Below are positions 1-6,557 of a stretch of 8,266 bases of DNA, in pieces (positions within the stretch are counted from its first letter, which is position 1; every line of letters begins with the position of its first letter). Under the pieces are notes generated by a model. That model had not been told where the DNA came from and did no database searches. It saw nothing but the letters and a program-made list of their open reading frames with translations. The stretch is taken from positions 1 to 8,266 of the forward strand of contig DNUZ01000039.1 in NCBI GenBank assembly GCA_003507655.1, given 5' to 3'. The position numbers and the translations under genes are program-made. This DNA is from Lachnospiraceae bacterium (GTDB taxonomy: Bacteria; Bacillota; Clostridia; Lachnospirales; Lachnospiraceae).

Positions 1-20
1 CGGCTTTGTGCAAGTTGCCA
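1..20 (-). repeat. Partial copy of a sequence also found at the right end of the window
   Basis: Read on the minus strand these 20 bases match plus-strand 8155-8174 (TGGCAACTTGCACAAAACCG) at 19 of 20 positions; the single difference is G for A next to the CCG end. The match stops inward at position 21 and may continue outward past the window edge. Two near-identical 20-mers in inverted orientation in 8 kb are unlikely by chance and suggest a dispersed repeat, but the copy number cannot be judged from here. Confidence 0.5.
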
Positions 21-106
21 ATCAAAAAACTTGAAACTGCCTTTTGACACCTTAATCCTATAGAGTAAAAAGTCCTTCGGGCGAAGATGTACACGTTCTG
101 CAATTT

Positions 107-112
107 AGGAGG
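107..112 (+). promoter_or_regulatory. Ribosome binding site fixing the start of the transporter gene
   Basis: A perfect AGGAGG lies 7 bases before the ATG at 120. It settles the start there rather than at the in-frame ATG at 87, which has no Shine-Dalgarno sequence and would add twelve residues unlike the hydrophobic start of the family. Confidence 0.85.
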
Positions 113-119
113 AATCAAC

Positions 120-836
120 ATGCCAAATGAATTATTGTTAATCTTATCACTGCTCCTTACATTTTCTTTTGTACTGGCAGCGTTCTACTTTTTTAAAGAG
201 CAGGGACTGTTTCTCTGGACCACAATCGCAACGATCGCGGCAAACATCGAAGTGCTGATCATCGTCAATGCCTTCGGTATGGAAATGACGTTGGGCAACA
301 TCCTGTTTGCTTCGACATTTTTAGTAACCGATATCCTAAGTGAACTCTACGGAAAAAAAGAGGCTCAAAAAGCCGTTTATTTAGGGATTGCTACCTCTGT
401 CATTTTTATCTGTATCAGTCAGTCCTGGCTGCTCTACACACCGAATCAGAATGATTTTGTCATGCCGTCCATGAAGACCATTTTTTCTAACACCCCAAGA
501 CTCATGCTGGTGGGTATCTTAGTCTATGTCATTGTCCAGCTTTTCGATGTATGGCTCTATCATAAATGGTGGGATTTTACAAACCGGAAATGGGGAGATG
601 CCCGTCGGTTCTTATGGCTTCGCAACAACGGTTCTACTTTGGTGTCACAGGCACTGAATACGATCCTTTTTAACGTTGGTGCATTCTGGGGCATCTACAG
701 TGCAAAGACCATTGTTTCCATTGCGCTGTCAAGCTATGTCATCTTTTTAGTGACCAGTCTTGCCGATACCCCGTTTGTGTATCTTGCCAGATATTTGAAA
801 GATAAAAATATTTTCTTCCGTGCAGGTCGGGACTAA
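120..836 (+). CDS. yhhQ: Queuosine precursor transporter, YhhQ (VUT_1) family
   Basis: A 238-residue inner-membrane protein recognised as a member of the YhhQ/VUT_1 family, which is linked to uptake of 7-deazaguanine precursors (preQ0/preQ1) for tRNA queuosine. Visible hallmarks are the TDILSELYGKKEA segment (about residues 70-82) after the second or third membrane span, the FDVWLYHKWW segment (142-151), and the LWLRNNGSTLVSQALNT stretch (165-181). About six hydrophobic spans fall near residues 5-25, 32-52, 60-75, 85-105, 127-147 and 178-220. Length is normal for the family. The start is set by AGGAGG at 107-112. It is the only plus-strand gene here and its stop overlaps that of the convergent superoxide dismutase gene. 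I looked for a preQ1 riboswitch in the 119-base leader and did not recognise one. The family is clear; substrate specificity (preQ0, preQ1 or queuine) cannot be read from the sequence. Confidence 0.88.
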   Translation: MPNELLLILSLLLTFSFVLAAFYFFKEQGLFLWTTIATIAANIEVLIIVNAFGMEMTLGNILFASTFLVTDILSELYGKKEAQKAVYLGIATSVIFICISQSWLLYTPNQNDFVMPSMKTIFSNTPRLMLVGILVYVIVQLFDVWLYHKWWDFTNRKWGDARRFLWLRNNGSTLVSQALNTILFNVGAFWGIYSAKTIVSIALSSYVIFLVTSLADTPFVYLARYLKDKNIFFRAGRD

Positions 837-850
837 TGTCCCCTGACCTG
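823..850. terminator. Stem-loop spanning the overlapping stop codons of two convergent genes
   Basis: CAGGTCGGGAC (823-833) pairs with GTCCC (838-842) and GACCTG (845-850), giving 11 base pairs with a 2-base bulge (843-844) and a TAAT loop (834-837). Both stop codons sit inside it: TAA at 834-836 for the transporter and TAG (complement of 833-835) for sod. Neither side has an immediate U-run, so it is not a textbook intrinsic terminator. Its position suggests a shared bidirectional 3'-end structure. Confidence 0.45.
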
Positions 851-1474
851 TGGGGAATTCTTCTTATATTGTTCTTCTGAAAATCTCCAGTTCACGACTT
901 CAAACCAGTCTTTGATATAGTCTGCCCGCACATTAAAATGTTTTAAATAGTAAGCATGTTCCCAGACGTCAATGACTAAAACCGGTGCAAGATTTCCTGC
1001 AAGCGGTGTATCCTGATTTGCCGTTGTGAGTATTTTGAATTTTCCCTGCGGATCGGTCACAAGCCACGCATAGCCGGATCCAAATACCGATAGTGCTGCT
1101 CCGGTAAATTCTTCTTTGAATTTTTCATAGCTTCCATATTGTCTGTCAATTGCTTCCGCTAACTCTCCCTGTGGCCTTTGTCCATGTTCTTTTGATAATC
1201 CGTTAAAATAAAAACGATGGTTATAGACTCCTCCCGCATTATTTCTGATCTGTGTACGGATCTCCATCGGCATACTCTCTAAGTTGCACAATAGCTGTTC
1301 TAACGTAAAGGTCTGTAAAAACGGATAGTCCCGCAGTGCTCTGTTCAGATTGTCCACATAGGTCTGTAAATGCTTATCATGGTGCAGATACATAGTCTGA
1401 ATGTCAATAAACGGCTCCATCGCCTTATAGGAATACGGCAACGGCTCATTGATAAATTTGTAATACTCCTGCAT
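833..1474 (-). CDS. sodA: Superoxide dismutase, Fe/Mn family, Mn-type features
   Basis: A 213-residue cytoplasmic enzyme that dismutates superoxide to oxygen and hydrogen peroxide. The four metal ligands are visible by alignment to E. coli SodA: His31 in MYLHHDKH, His86 in NNAGGVYNH, and Asp169 and His173 in DVWEHAYYL. The second-sphere tyrosine is Tyr39. Glycine at 82 together with Gln154 in TANQDTP follows the manganese pattern; iron enzymes carry the glutamine at the position of residue 82. There is no signal peptide. The start ATG has GGAG five bases upstream. The gene follows the antiporter gene on the same strand after 61 bases, so the two may be co-transcribed. Its end overlaps yhhQ by 4 bp. 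Metal preference is inferred from residues only; a cambialistic enzyme is possible. Confidence 0.93.
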   Translation of the reverse strand: MQEYYKFINEPLPYSYKAMEPFIDIQTMYLHHDKHLQTYVDNLNRALRDYPFLQTFTLEQLLCNLESMPMEIRTQIRNNAGGVYNHRFYFNGLSKEHGQRPQGELAEAIDRQYGSYEKFKEEFTGAALSVFGSGYAWLVTDPQGKFKILTTANQDTPLAGNLAPVLVIDVWEHAYYLKHFNVRADYIKDWFEVVNWRFSEEQYKKNSPQVRGH

Positions 1475-1535
1475 AACGTCTCCAAAGCAGTTCTTCCTGT
1501 TAGTTTATGCATTTTATGCCCGATTGACTATGTAA

Positions 1536-3125
1536 TTACCGATACAGTACCACAATATCTCCCTCGTGGATCTTGGTGCTTCCACTTGGGATCAGATTTT
1601 CCTCTCCGCGTTTTACGAGTGCGATCAACTGATTCTGCGGCAGATTCAGTTCCCGTATCCGCTGCTCACACCATGGATTATTTTTTTCGATCAGGACTTC
1701 CTCTAAATGTTCATCCTCTTTCGATTCATATGCCGGAACGCTGAGTATCACACTGTCCTCTGCTAAGATCCTGGTATCTCCGTTCGGGATCATCGTATCT
1801 CCGTCCCGCTTGATCATCAATGCCAGTGCTCCGGTCGGGATGCTGACTTCACAGATCTTGTGGTTTTCCCAGTTATGTCCCTTTGGGATATACATTCGCA
1901 TCAGTGTCATTGCCGATTCTTCCTGATAGTCGTTGAATGTCTTGCTGACATCCGCAGAATTGTCTACCATATCTAATTTTTCTGCTACCTTTGGGATCAA
2001 CGTACCCTGGAAAGCTACGGAAAGCAGTGCCACCATAAATACGATGTGGAACAGGTCTAAGGAGATATCTCCGCCGCCTGCAATGACCATGATCGCAAAC
2101 ACAATAGATGCCGCTCCCCGAAGCCCCGCCCAGGAAACCAGCAGACACTGCCGGATACTGCACCGGAATGGAAGCAGGATGCCAAATACAGCGATCGGTC
2201 TTGCCACAAAAGTAAGGAATAATGCGATCAATAATGCCGGTACCATAATGTCTGGCATTCTATGTGGAAATGCCAGCAGTCCTAACAGGAAGAAAATTAA
2301 AATCTGTGCCAGTCCTGTCACACCGTCAAAAAACGGGATCAGGATATTTTTATTTCGGATACGGCTGTTTCCTAACAGGATTCCCAACAGATATACGCTC
2401 AGGTAAGAGTTACCCCCGATCAGCTCTGCCAGACCAAAGGAGAAGATCACGATCGCAATGACAAAGATCGTCTCTAATCCCTCCGGAATAAAATTCGTCT
2501 TTGTCAAAAGTACGATTCCGATCAGTGCTACTACCACTCCGACTAAGATACCCAATGCTAACTGCATAAAGATCATCAGCGGAATATTTCCCGTATCGGC
2601 ATTTCCTAGCAGCGAAATTCCGATCATCGTCAACAGATAGGACATCGGATCGTTACTTCCACTCTCAATCTCTAATAAGGAAGCCGTTCCATCTCTTAAG
2701 TTCAGATGTTTGCCCCTTAAAATAGAAAACACGCTTGCCGCATCCGTAGAGGAAAGAACGGCGCCGATCAAAAAGCTCTCTACATAGGAAAAATTTAATA
2801 CAAAATAGCAGAATACTCCGGTCAGCCCTGCCGTGACCAGAACGCCTAATGTGGAAAGTATCGTCGCTCTGACTGCCACACATTTCGCACTCTGCCATTT
2901 TGTATTAAATCCACCATAAAACATAATAAAGACTAAGGCAGCGGCACAAACCTTTTCTGCCACCCCATAGTTATCAAATTGAATTTTGAATAGTCCGTCA
3001 CATCCAAAAATCATTCCTACTGCCATAAATAAAATAAGGGCAGGCATTCCGAACTTACCGGAAAACCGGTCTGCCAGAATACAGGAAAACAAAATAGCTG
3101 CAATTAATAAATACCCAAATGTCAT
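1536..3125 (-). CDS. nhaP2: CPA1-type K+(Na+)/H+ antiporter with two C-terminal RCK_C domains
   Basis: A 529-residue protein of the potassium/proton antiporter group (NhaP2/CvrA-like, COG3263 as I recall the family). Residues 1-385 are about twelve or thirteen membrane spans of a cation/proton exchanger, with SSTDAASVFSILRG (125-138), ESGSNDP (154-160, the Asn158-Asp159 pair typical of electroneutral exchangers) and SWAGLRGAAS (331-340). The cytoplasmic tail holds two similar RCK_C (TrkA-C) modules, about 407-464 and 482-529, each ending in an IPNGDTRI/IPSGSTKI element and an acidic-GD(S)IV strand. The tail is expected to sense a ligand and gate transport. The ATG is preceded by AAAGGACAGGAG. 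The upstream region holds a terminator and a possible promoter; sod follows by 61 bases. The ion (K+ or Na+) and the regulatory ligand (for example cyclic di-AMP or a nucleotide) are not readable from sequence. Confidence 0.88.
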   Translation of the reverse strand: MTFGYLLIAAILFSCILADRFSGKFGMPALILFMAVGMIFGCDGLFKIQFDNYGVAEKVCAAALVFIMFYGGFNTKWQSAKCVAVRATILSTLGVLVTAGLTGVFCYFVLNFSYVESFLIGAVLSSTDAASVFSILRGKHLNLRDGTASLLEIESGSNDPMSYLLTMIGISLLGNADTGNIPLMIFMQLALGILVGVVVALIGIVLLTKTNFIPEGLETIFVIAIVIFSFGLAELIGGNSYLSVYLLGILLGNSRIRNKNILIPFFDGVTGLAQILIFFLLGLLAFPHRMPDIMVPALLIALFLTFVARPIAVFGILLPFRCSIRQCLLVSWAGLRGAASIVFAIMVIAGGGDISLDLFHIVFMVALLSVAFQGTLIPKVAEKLDMVDNSADVSKTFNDYQEESAMTLMRMYIPKGHNWENHKICEVSIPTGALALMIKRDGDTMIPNGDTRILAEDSVILSVPAYESKEDEHLEEVLIEKNNPWCEQRIRELNLPQNQLIALVKRGEENLIPSGSTKIHEGDIVVLYR

Positions 3126-3225
3126 ACTCCTGTCCTTTCTTTTTTGTCTGTTTACAAGTTCCTGTTACTTTATAGACCCTGCAAAATATTTTTTATATCT
3201 TTATTGCATCTGATAAAGGAAAGAA

Positions 3226-3249
3226 AAAGCCCTGCTTTGGCAGGGTTTT
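3226..3249 (-). terminator. Intrinsic terminator between dhaK and the antiporter gene
   Basis: CCCTGC (3230-3235) and GCAGGG (3240-3245) pair around a TTTG loop; flanking A/T pairs and a G-U extend the stem to about ten pairs. On the minus strand the stem is followed at once by CTTTTTCTTT, a good U-tract. On the plus strand TTTTACTTCTTT follows, so it may also work that way. It most likely ends the dha transcript, but it lies 100 bases before the antiporter start and could also act inside that gene's leader. Confidence 0.75.
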
Positions 3250-3268
3250 ACTTCTTTGTACTGTTATT

Positions 3269-3297
3269 ATAGTAATGGATTTTGCAAAATATGTCAA
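3269..3297 (-). promoter_or_regulatory. Possible sigma-A promoter for the antiporter gene
   Basis: On the minus strand a perfect TTGACA (3297-3292) is followed after 17 bases by TACTAT (3274-3269), four of six matches to TATAAT. A perfect TATAAT begins three bases later (3271-3266) but at an unfavourable 20-base spacing. A start near 3260 would put the 3226-3249 terminator about ten bases into the leader, which is odd and lowers confidence. Confidence 0.35.
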
Positions 3298-3302
3298 ATG
3301 TA

Positions 3303-3332
3303 ACTGCCGTGGAGCAAGGAATCCACGGCAGT
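3303..3332 (-). terminator. Perfect 11-bp stem-loop downstream of dhaK
   Basis: ACTGCCGTGGA (3303-3313) pairs perfectly with TCCACGGCAGT (3322-3332) across an 8-base loop. It lies 57 bases after the dhaK stop. On the minus strand TTACATTTGACATATTTT follows, so the U-tract is interrupted. It may be a weak terminator or a 3'-end stabiliser ahead of the stronger terminator at 3226-3249. Confidence 0.5.
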
Positions 3333-3388
3333 CTGATAAAAGGGGGGTAATACTATTTTGGGGTTATGGCTTGTTTATGTCAAACCGA

Positions 3389-4384
3389 TTAAACCTGTAC
3401 GAATGCCGGTGTGTCTGCCGGTGCATTTACAAGTTCTTTCAGTTCAGCATCTAATTTCAGCAGTGTAATGGAATATCCTGCCATATCAATAGATGTCATG
3501 TAGTTGCCTACCAATGTCTTTGCTACTTTGATGTTCTTCTCTGCTAATACCTCAGATACTCTCAGGTTTGCAAGATAGAGTTCCTGTAAAGGAGTTGCGC
3601 CAAGACCATTTACCATAACAGCTACTTCGTCGCCTGCATTGTAAATGCCTTCTGCTAAAATTTTCTCTAATAATGTATCTGTTGTCTCAGCAACGCTGCG
3701 GATCTTCTCTCTGTGTGTTCCCGGTTCGCCATGGATTCCCATTCCGATCTCTACTTCGTCATCAGCAAGCTCAAAACTTGGTTTTCCTGCTGCCGGTACA
3801 GTACAAGGAGCAATTGCCATTCCCATGGAACGTACATTTGCAATAACTTTTTCTGCTACTGCTTTTACTTCTGCTAAGCTGCCGCCTTTTTCTGCACATG
3901 CACCTGCACATTTATGTACAAAGATTGTTCCTGCAATACCTCTTCTTCCGGTTGTCCATGTACTGTTCTCTACAGCAACGTCATCATTTACAACAACTTT
4001 TTCTACTTCAATGCCTTCGTCTGCTGCCATATCTGCTGCCATCTCGAAGTTCATAACATCACCGGTGTAGTTCTTGATTACTAAAAGAACACCTTTTCCA
4101 CCGTCTGCTGCTTTGATCGCTTCATAAACCTGATCCGGTGTCGGAGATGTAAACATAGCACCTGCTACTGCTCCGTCTAACATACCTTTTCCAACGTATC
4201 CGCCATGTGCCGGCTCATGTCCGCTTCCACCGCCACTGATCAATACAACTTTGCCCTGTGATCCGTTTGCACGAACAAGTACGTCACATCCGTCTACTCT
4301 TTTCACATAATCCGGGTGAGCAGCCACCATTCCGTTTAACATCTCGTCTACAATATTGTCTGGGTTATTAATCATTTTCTTCAT
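3389..4384 (-). CDS. dhaK: Dihydroxyacetone kinase, Dha-binding subunit DhaK (PTS-dependent)
   Basis: A 331-residue cytoplasmic subunit that binds dihydroxyacetone covalently as a hemiaminal and receives phosphate from ADP/ATP on DhaL to give dihydroxyacetone phosphate. The key residues fall at the same numbers as in E. coli DhaK: His56 in GGGSGHEP, Asp109 in KNYTGD, and the substrate-binding His218 in GMGIHGEPG. Length is that of the single-domain PTS type, not the fused ATP-dependent kinase of about 550 residues. It is the last gene of the dha cluster, 170 bases after ptsI, and has its own sigma-54 promoter (4436-4452). AGGAGG lies 10 bases before the ATG, slightly far but clear. Two stem-loops follow the stop. 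A DhaK paralogue acting as a co-regulator (as in Lactococcus DhaQ) is less likely because all catalytic residues are present. Confidence 0.96.
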   Translation of the reverse strand: MKKMINNPDNIVDEMLNGMVAAHPDYVKRVDGCDVLVRANGSQGKVVLISGGGSGHEPAHGGYVGKGMLDGAVAGAMFTSPTPDQVYEAIKAADGGKGVLLVIKNYTGDVMNFEMAADMAADEGIEVEKVVVNDDVAVENSTWTTGRRGIAGTIFVHKCAGACAEKGGSLAEVKAVAEKVIANVRSMGMAIAPCTVPAAGKPSFELADDEVEIGMGIHGEPGTHREKIRSVAETTDTLLEKILAEGIYNAGDEVAVMVNGLGATPLQELYLANLRVSEVLAEKNIKVAKTLVGNYMTSIDMAGYSITLLKLDAELKELVNAPADTPAFVQV

Positions 4385-4435
4385 AAGGGTATTTCCTCCT
4401 TTTCGTTTTGTGATTTTTATGTTACTTATTTATAA

Positions 4436-4452
4436 AGCAAAAACCGTGCCAA
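4436..4452 (-). promoter_or_regulatory. Sigma-54 (-24/-12) promoter of dhaK
   Basis: The minus strand reads TTGGCACGGTTTTTGCT: TGGCAC (4451-4446), five bases, then TTGC (4440-4437), with the invariant GG and GC exactly ten bases apart. This fits the sigma-54 consensus TGGCAC-N5-TTGC fully. A start about 12 bases beyond the GC, near 4425, would leave a leader of about 40 bases carrying AGGAGG. The same element with the same flanks (A-tract upstream, TATAAATAA downstream) precedes dhaL. Confidence 0.88.
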
Positions 4453-4554
4453 CTTTTTTCTTCTGTTTTTCACATCTTTTTGCTTTAGGGTTCTGATTGT
4501 TTGGTATTTATTACCCAATTGATACTTTTTACCAGGTTCATTCTTACCAACCGC

Positions 4555-6246
4555 TTATAACAGACTCTGTAAGTATTCCCGTACCTCTTCGGTGGTCGTC
4601 AGTGACAGGATCTTATCTACATCACAGATCCCACTTTCAAGATTGCGGATCTGTTCTTTTACGACCGGTGCCTGGGAAGCGCTCATGCTGAGTTCATCAA
4701 TTCCCAGTGCTAACAGGAATGGGAGTGCCAGTTTGTCTCCTGCCATCTCACCACACATACCTGCCCAGATGCCTGCCTCATGTGCCGCCGTGATCACTCT
4801 GTGGATAGAATGGATCACTGCCGGGTTGAAGTAATCATACAGATAGCTGACCGACTGGTTTCCGCGGTCTACCGCTAAGGTATACTGTACTAAATCATTC
4901 GTACCGATACTGAAAAAATCTACATGTTTTGCAAATAACGGTGCCATGACTGCGGATGCCGGTGTCTCTACCATGATACCGACCGGAACATCTTCTGCGA
5001 ATGGTATGTTTTCTTTTCGCATCTCTTCTTTGACTTCTTCGATCAACTGCTTCGTCTCTAAGATTTCCGATAACATGGTAACCATTGGGATCATGATCGC
5101 CAGTTTTCCATAGAGTCCCGCTCTTAAGATACTGCGAAGCTGCACTTTGAACATGTCTTTTTGCTGTAAACAGATTCGAATCGCCCTGAAACCTAAAAAT
5201 GGGTTGTCCTCTTCTTCTAAGCTCAGGCAGTCACAATGCTTGTCACCGCCGATATCCAGTGTACGGATCACACACAGATTACCTCCTGCCTGTTCTGCAA
5301 CGGAGCGGTATGCTGCTACCTGTTTTTCTTCATCCGGAAGCTGTGCCGATTCCATAAATAAAAACTCGGTCCGGTATAGTCCGACTCCATGGCATCCATA
5401 CTCTACTGCCTTTTCCATGTCGGTTGGTCTGCTGATATTTGCAGATACCAGTATTTCTTTTCCATCCGTTGTCACTGCAGGCTGTTTTGCTTTTCCCATC
5501 AGATATTTTCTCTGCTCTTCCTGTTTTTGAACCTGTTCTTTATAACGGCTCAACTCTTCTTCGGAAGGCTTTAAGATGATCTCGCCTTTGACTGCATCTA
5601 CGATGATATCATCGCCATCTGCAATTTCCGTCTCATCTAACTCCACACCGACCATGGTCACAAAGCCTTTTGCCTTTGCGATGATCACGGTATGAGAGGT
5701 CTTGCTTCCGCTTCCTAACAGGATCGCTTTGACCTGTTTTTCGGAAAGTCCTGCCATGATGGACGGTTCAATGTCCTTTGCACATAAGATGACATCTGCA
5801 CCTACTACGGAAAACTCTTTCATATGAAGTAATTTTCTTAAAAGCCGGTTACCGACATCTACGATATCCTTCTGTCTTTCACGCAGATACTCATCGTCAA
5901 TCTCTTCAAACATTGCCTTAAAATCATCGACTGCTTTTAAGACTGCCGATGGTGCTGACATTTTCTGTTCGATATAACCAAGGATCGCATCTTCAAAAGT
6001 AATGTCGTCGATCATCAGTTGATGCGCCTCTATGATCTCTGCTTCACTTTCTGATAAACTGTCCCTGTCTTCTAACAGGCTGTCTAAATCATCTTTTGCC
6101 AGCGTGTGCGCTTCCTGATATCTCTTCTTTTCTTCTTCCTCAGTGCCTGTCATATAGCGTTTAATCTGTTCCTCATAGTCTGCATTGAGAAATTGGATTT
6201 TTCCAATTGCTACTCCTTCTACCACAACATTACCTGTCTTATGCAT
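4555..6246 (-). CDS. ptsI: PTS Enzyme I (PEP-protein phosphotransferase) of the dha cluster
   Basis: A cytoplasmic protein of 563 residues that takes phosphate from PEP and passes it to HPr. Order: HPr-binding N-terminal domain (about 5-130), phosphohistidine domain with His185 in SKTSHTVIIAK, and a PEP-binding barrel (about 245-535) with Arg292 in GLYRTEF, Arg328 in IRTLDIGGDK, the FFSIGTNDLVQYTLAVDRGN signature (445-464) and Cys498 in GMCGEMAGD. Full length, unlike the EI-like part of E. coli DhaM. The phospho-His loop differs from the usual GG-R-TSH-SAIMAR: Ser181 replaces the second Gly/Ala and Lys191 the final Arg. I chose the ATG at 6246 because AGAGGTGA (6259-6252) sits six bases upstream; an in-frame GTG at 6255 would add three residues but lies inside that site. 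The Shine-Dalgarno overlaps the HPr stop, so the two genes are tightly coupled. Whether it also serves sugar PTS permeases is unknown. Confidence 0.95.
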   Translation of the reverse strand: MHKTGNVVVEGVAIGKIQFLNADYEEQIKRYMTGTEEEEKKRYQEAHTLAKDDLDSLLEDRDSLSESEAEIIEAHQLMIDDITFEDAILGYIEQKMSAPSAVLKAVDDFKAMFEEIDDEYLRERQKDIVDVGNRLLRKLLHMKEFSVVGADVILCAKDIEPSIMAGLSEKQVKAILLGSGSKTSHTVIIAKAKGFVTMVGVELDETEIADGDDIIVDAVKGEIILKPSEEELSRYKEQVQKQEEQRKYLMGKAKQPAVTTDGKEILVSANISRPTDMEKAVEYGCHGVGLYRTEFLFMESAQLPDEEKQVAAYRSVAEQAGGNLCVIRTLDIGGDKHCDCLSLEEEDNPFLGFRAIRICLQQKDMFKVQLRSILRAGLYGKLAIMIPMVTMLSEILETKQLIEEVKEEMRKENIPFAEDVPVGIMVETPASAVMAPLFAKHVDFFSIGTNDLVQYTLAVDRGNQSVSYLYDYFNPAVIHSIHRVITAAHEAGIWAGMCGEMAGDKLALPFLLALGIDELSMSASQAPVVKEQIRNLESGICDVDKILSLTTTEEVREYLQSLL

Positions 6247-6252
6247 CTGCTT

Positions 6253-6259
6253 CACCTCT
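6253..6259 (-). promoter_or_regulatory. Ribosome binding site overlapping the HPr stop codon
   Basis: AGAGGTG on the minus strand, followed by A, matches the anti-Shine-Dalgarno over GAGGTGA. It overlaps the TAG of HPr (6260-6258) and lies six bases before the ATG at 6246, favouring that start for Enzyme I over the GTG at 6255, which is part of the site. Confidence 0.7.
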
Positions 6260-6524
6260 AGTCCTCATAAAAATGGTTTTTGAACATGTCATCAAGCTGT
6301 GTAAAGACTTCTTCTTCATCCTCGCCGGAAACGGTCAGTGTTACTTCTGTTCCGTTTTTGGCTCCTAATGTTGTCAACATTAATACGCTTTTACCATTTG
6401 CTTTTTTAGTTGCTGTTGCTATGGTTACATCACTCTTATGCTTTCCGACCAGCTTTGCAATATCTGCTGCCGGTCTTGCATGGATTCCCATCTTATTTGT
6501 AATTGTGTATGTTGCTGATTTCAT
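6258..6524 (-). CDS. ptsH: HPr phosphocarrier protein of the dha cluster
   Basis: An 88-residue cytoplasmic phosphocarrier that moves phosphate from Enzyme I to DhaM. The active site GIHARPAA places the phosphorylated His at position 15, with Arg17 beside it. A serine is present at position 46 (NGKSVLML), the site that HPr kinase modifies in Firmicutes, but the following residues, LMLTTL, differ from the usual IMGVMSL, so regulation through HPr kinase/CcpA may be weak or absent. Length is standard. GAGGTGAG lies just upstream of the ATG. It is 33 bases after dhaM and 11 bases before ptsI. The context, between an EIIA-like DhaM and an Enzyme I, says it serves the Dha kinase; it could also be the general HPr of the cell. 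Confidence 0.95.
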   Translation of the reverse strand: MKSATYTITNKMGIHARPAADIAKLVGKHKSDVTIATATKKANGKSVLMLTTLGAKNGTEVTLTVSGEDEEEVFTQLDDMFKNHFYED

Positions 6525-6557
6525 TTACTCACCTCATTTATTTTTTTATTCTGAATC

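Noticed and set aside
44..70. TTGACA at 44-49 as the -35 box of a yhhQ promoter
   Set aside because: The best -10-like hexamers nearby (TATAGA at 59, GTAAAA at 65) are at wrong spacing (9 and 15 bases) or poor matches.
1..119. A preQ1 riboswitch before the YhhQ transporter
   Set aside because: Expected from the gene's role, but I could not match the leader to the preQ1-I, -II or -III patterns I know. A covariance-model search would decide.
1370..1744. A 124-residue plus-strand reading frame
   Set aside because: It is antisense to the start of sod and the end of the antiporter gene, has no ribosome binding site and no recognisable protein features.
4460..4554. A terminator after ptsI
   Set aside because: Only short 4-bp stems such as GGTT/AACC or GGTA/TACC are possible and none is followed by a proper U-run, so read-through to dhaK is likely.
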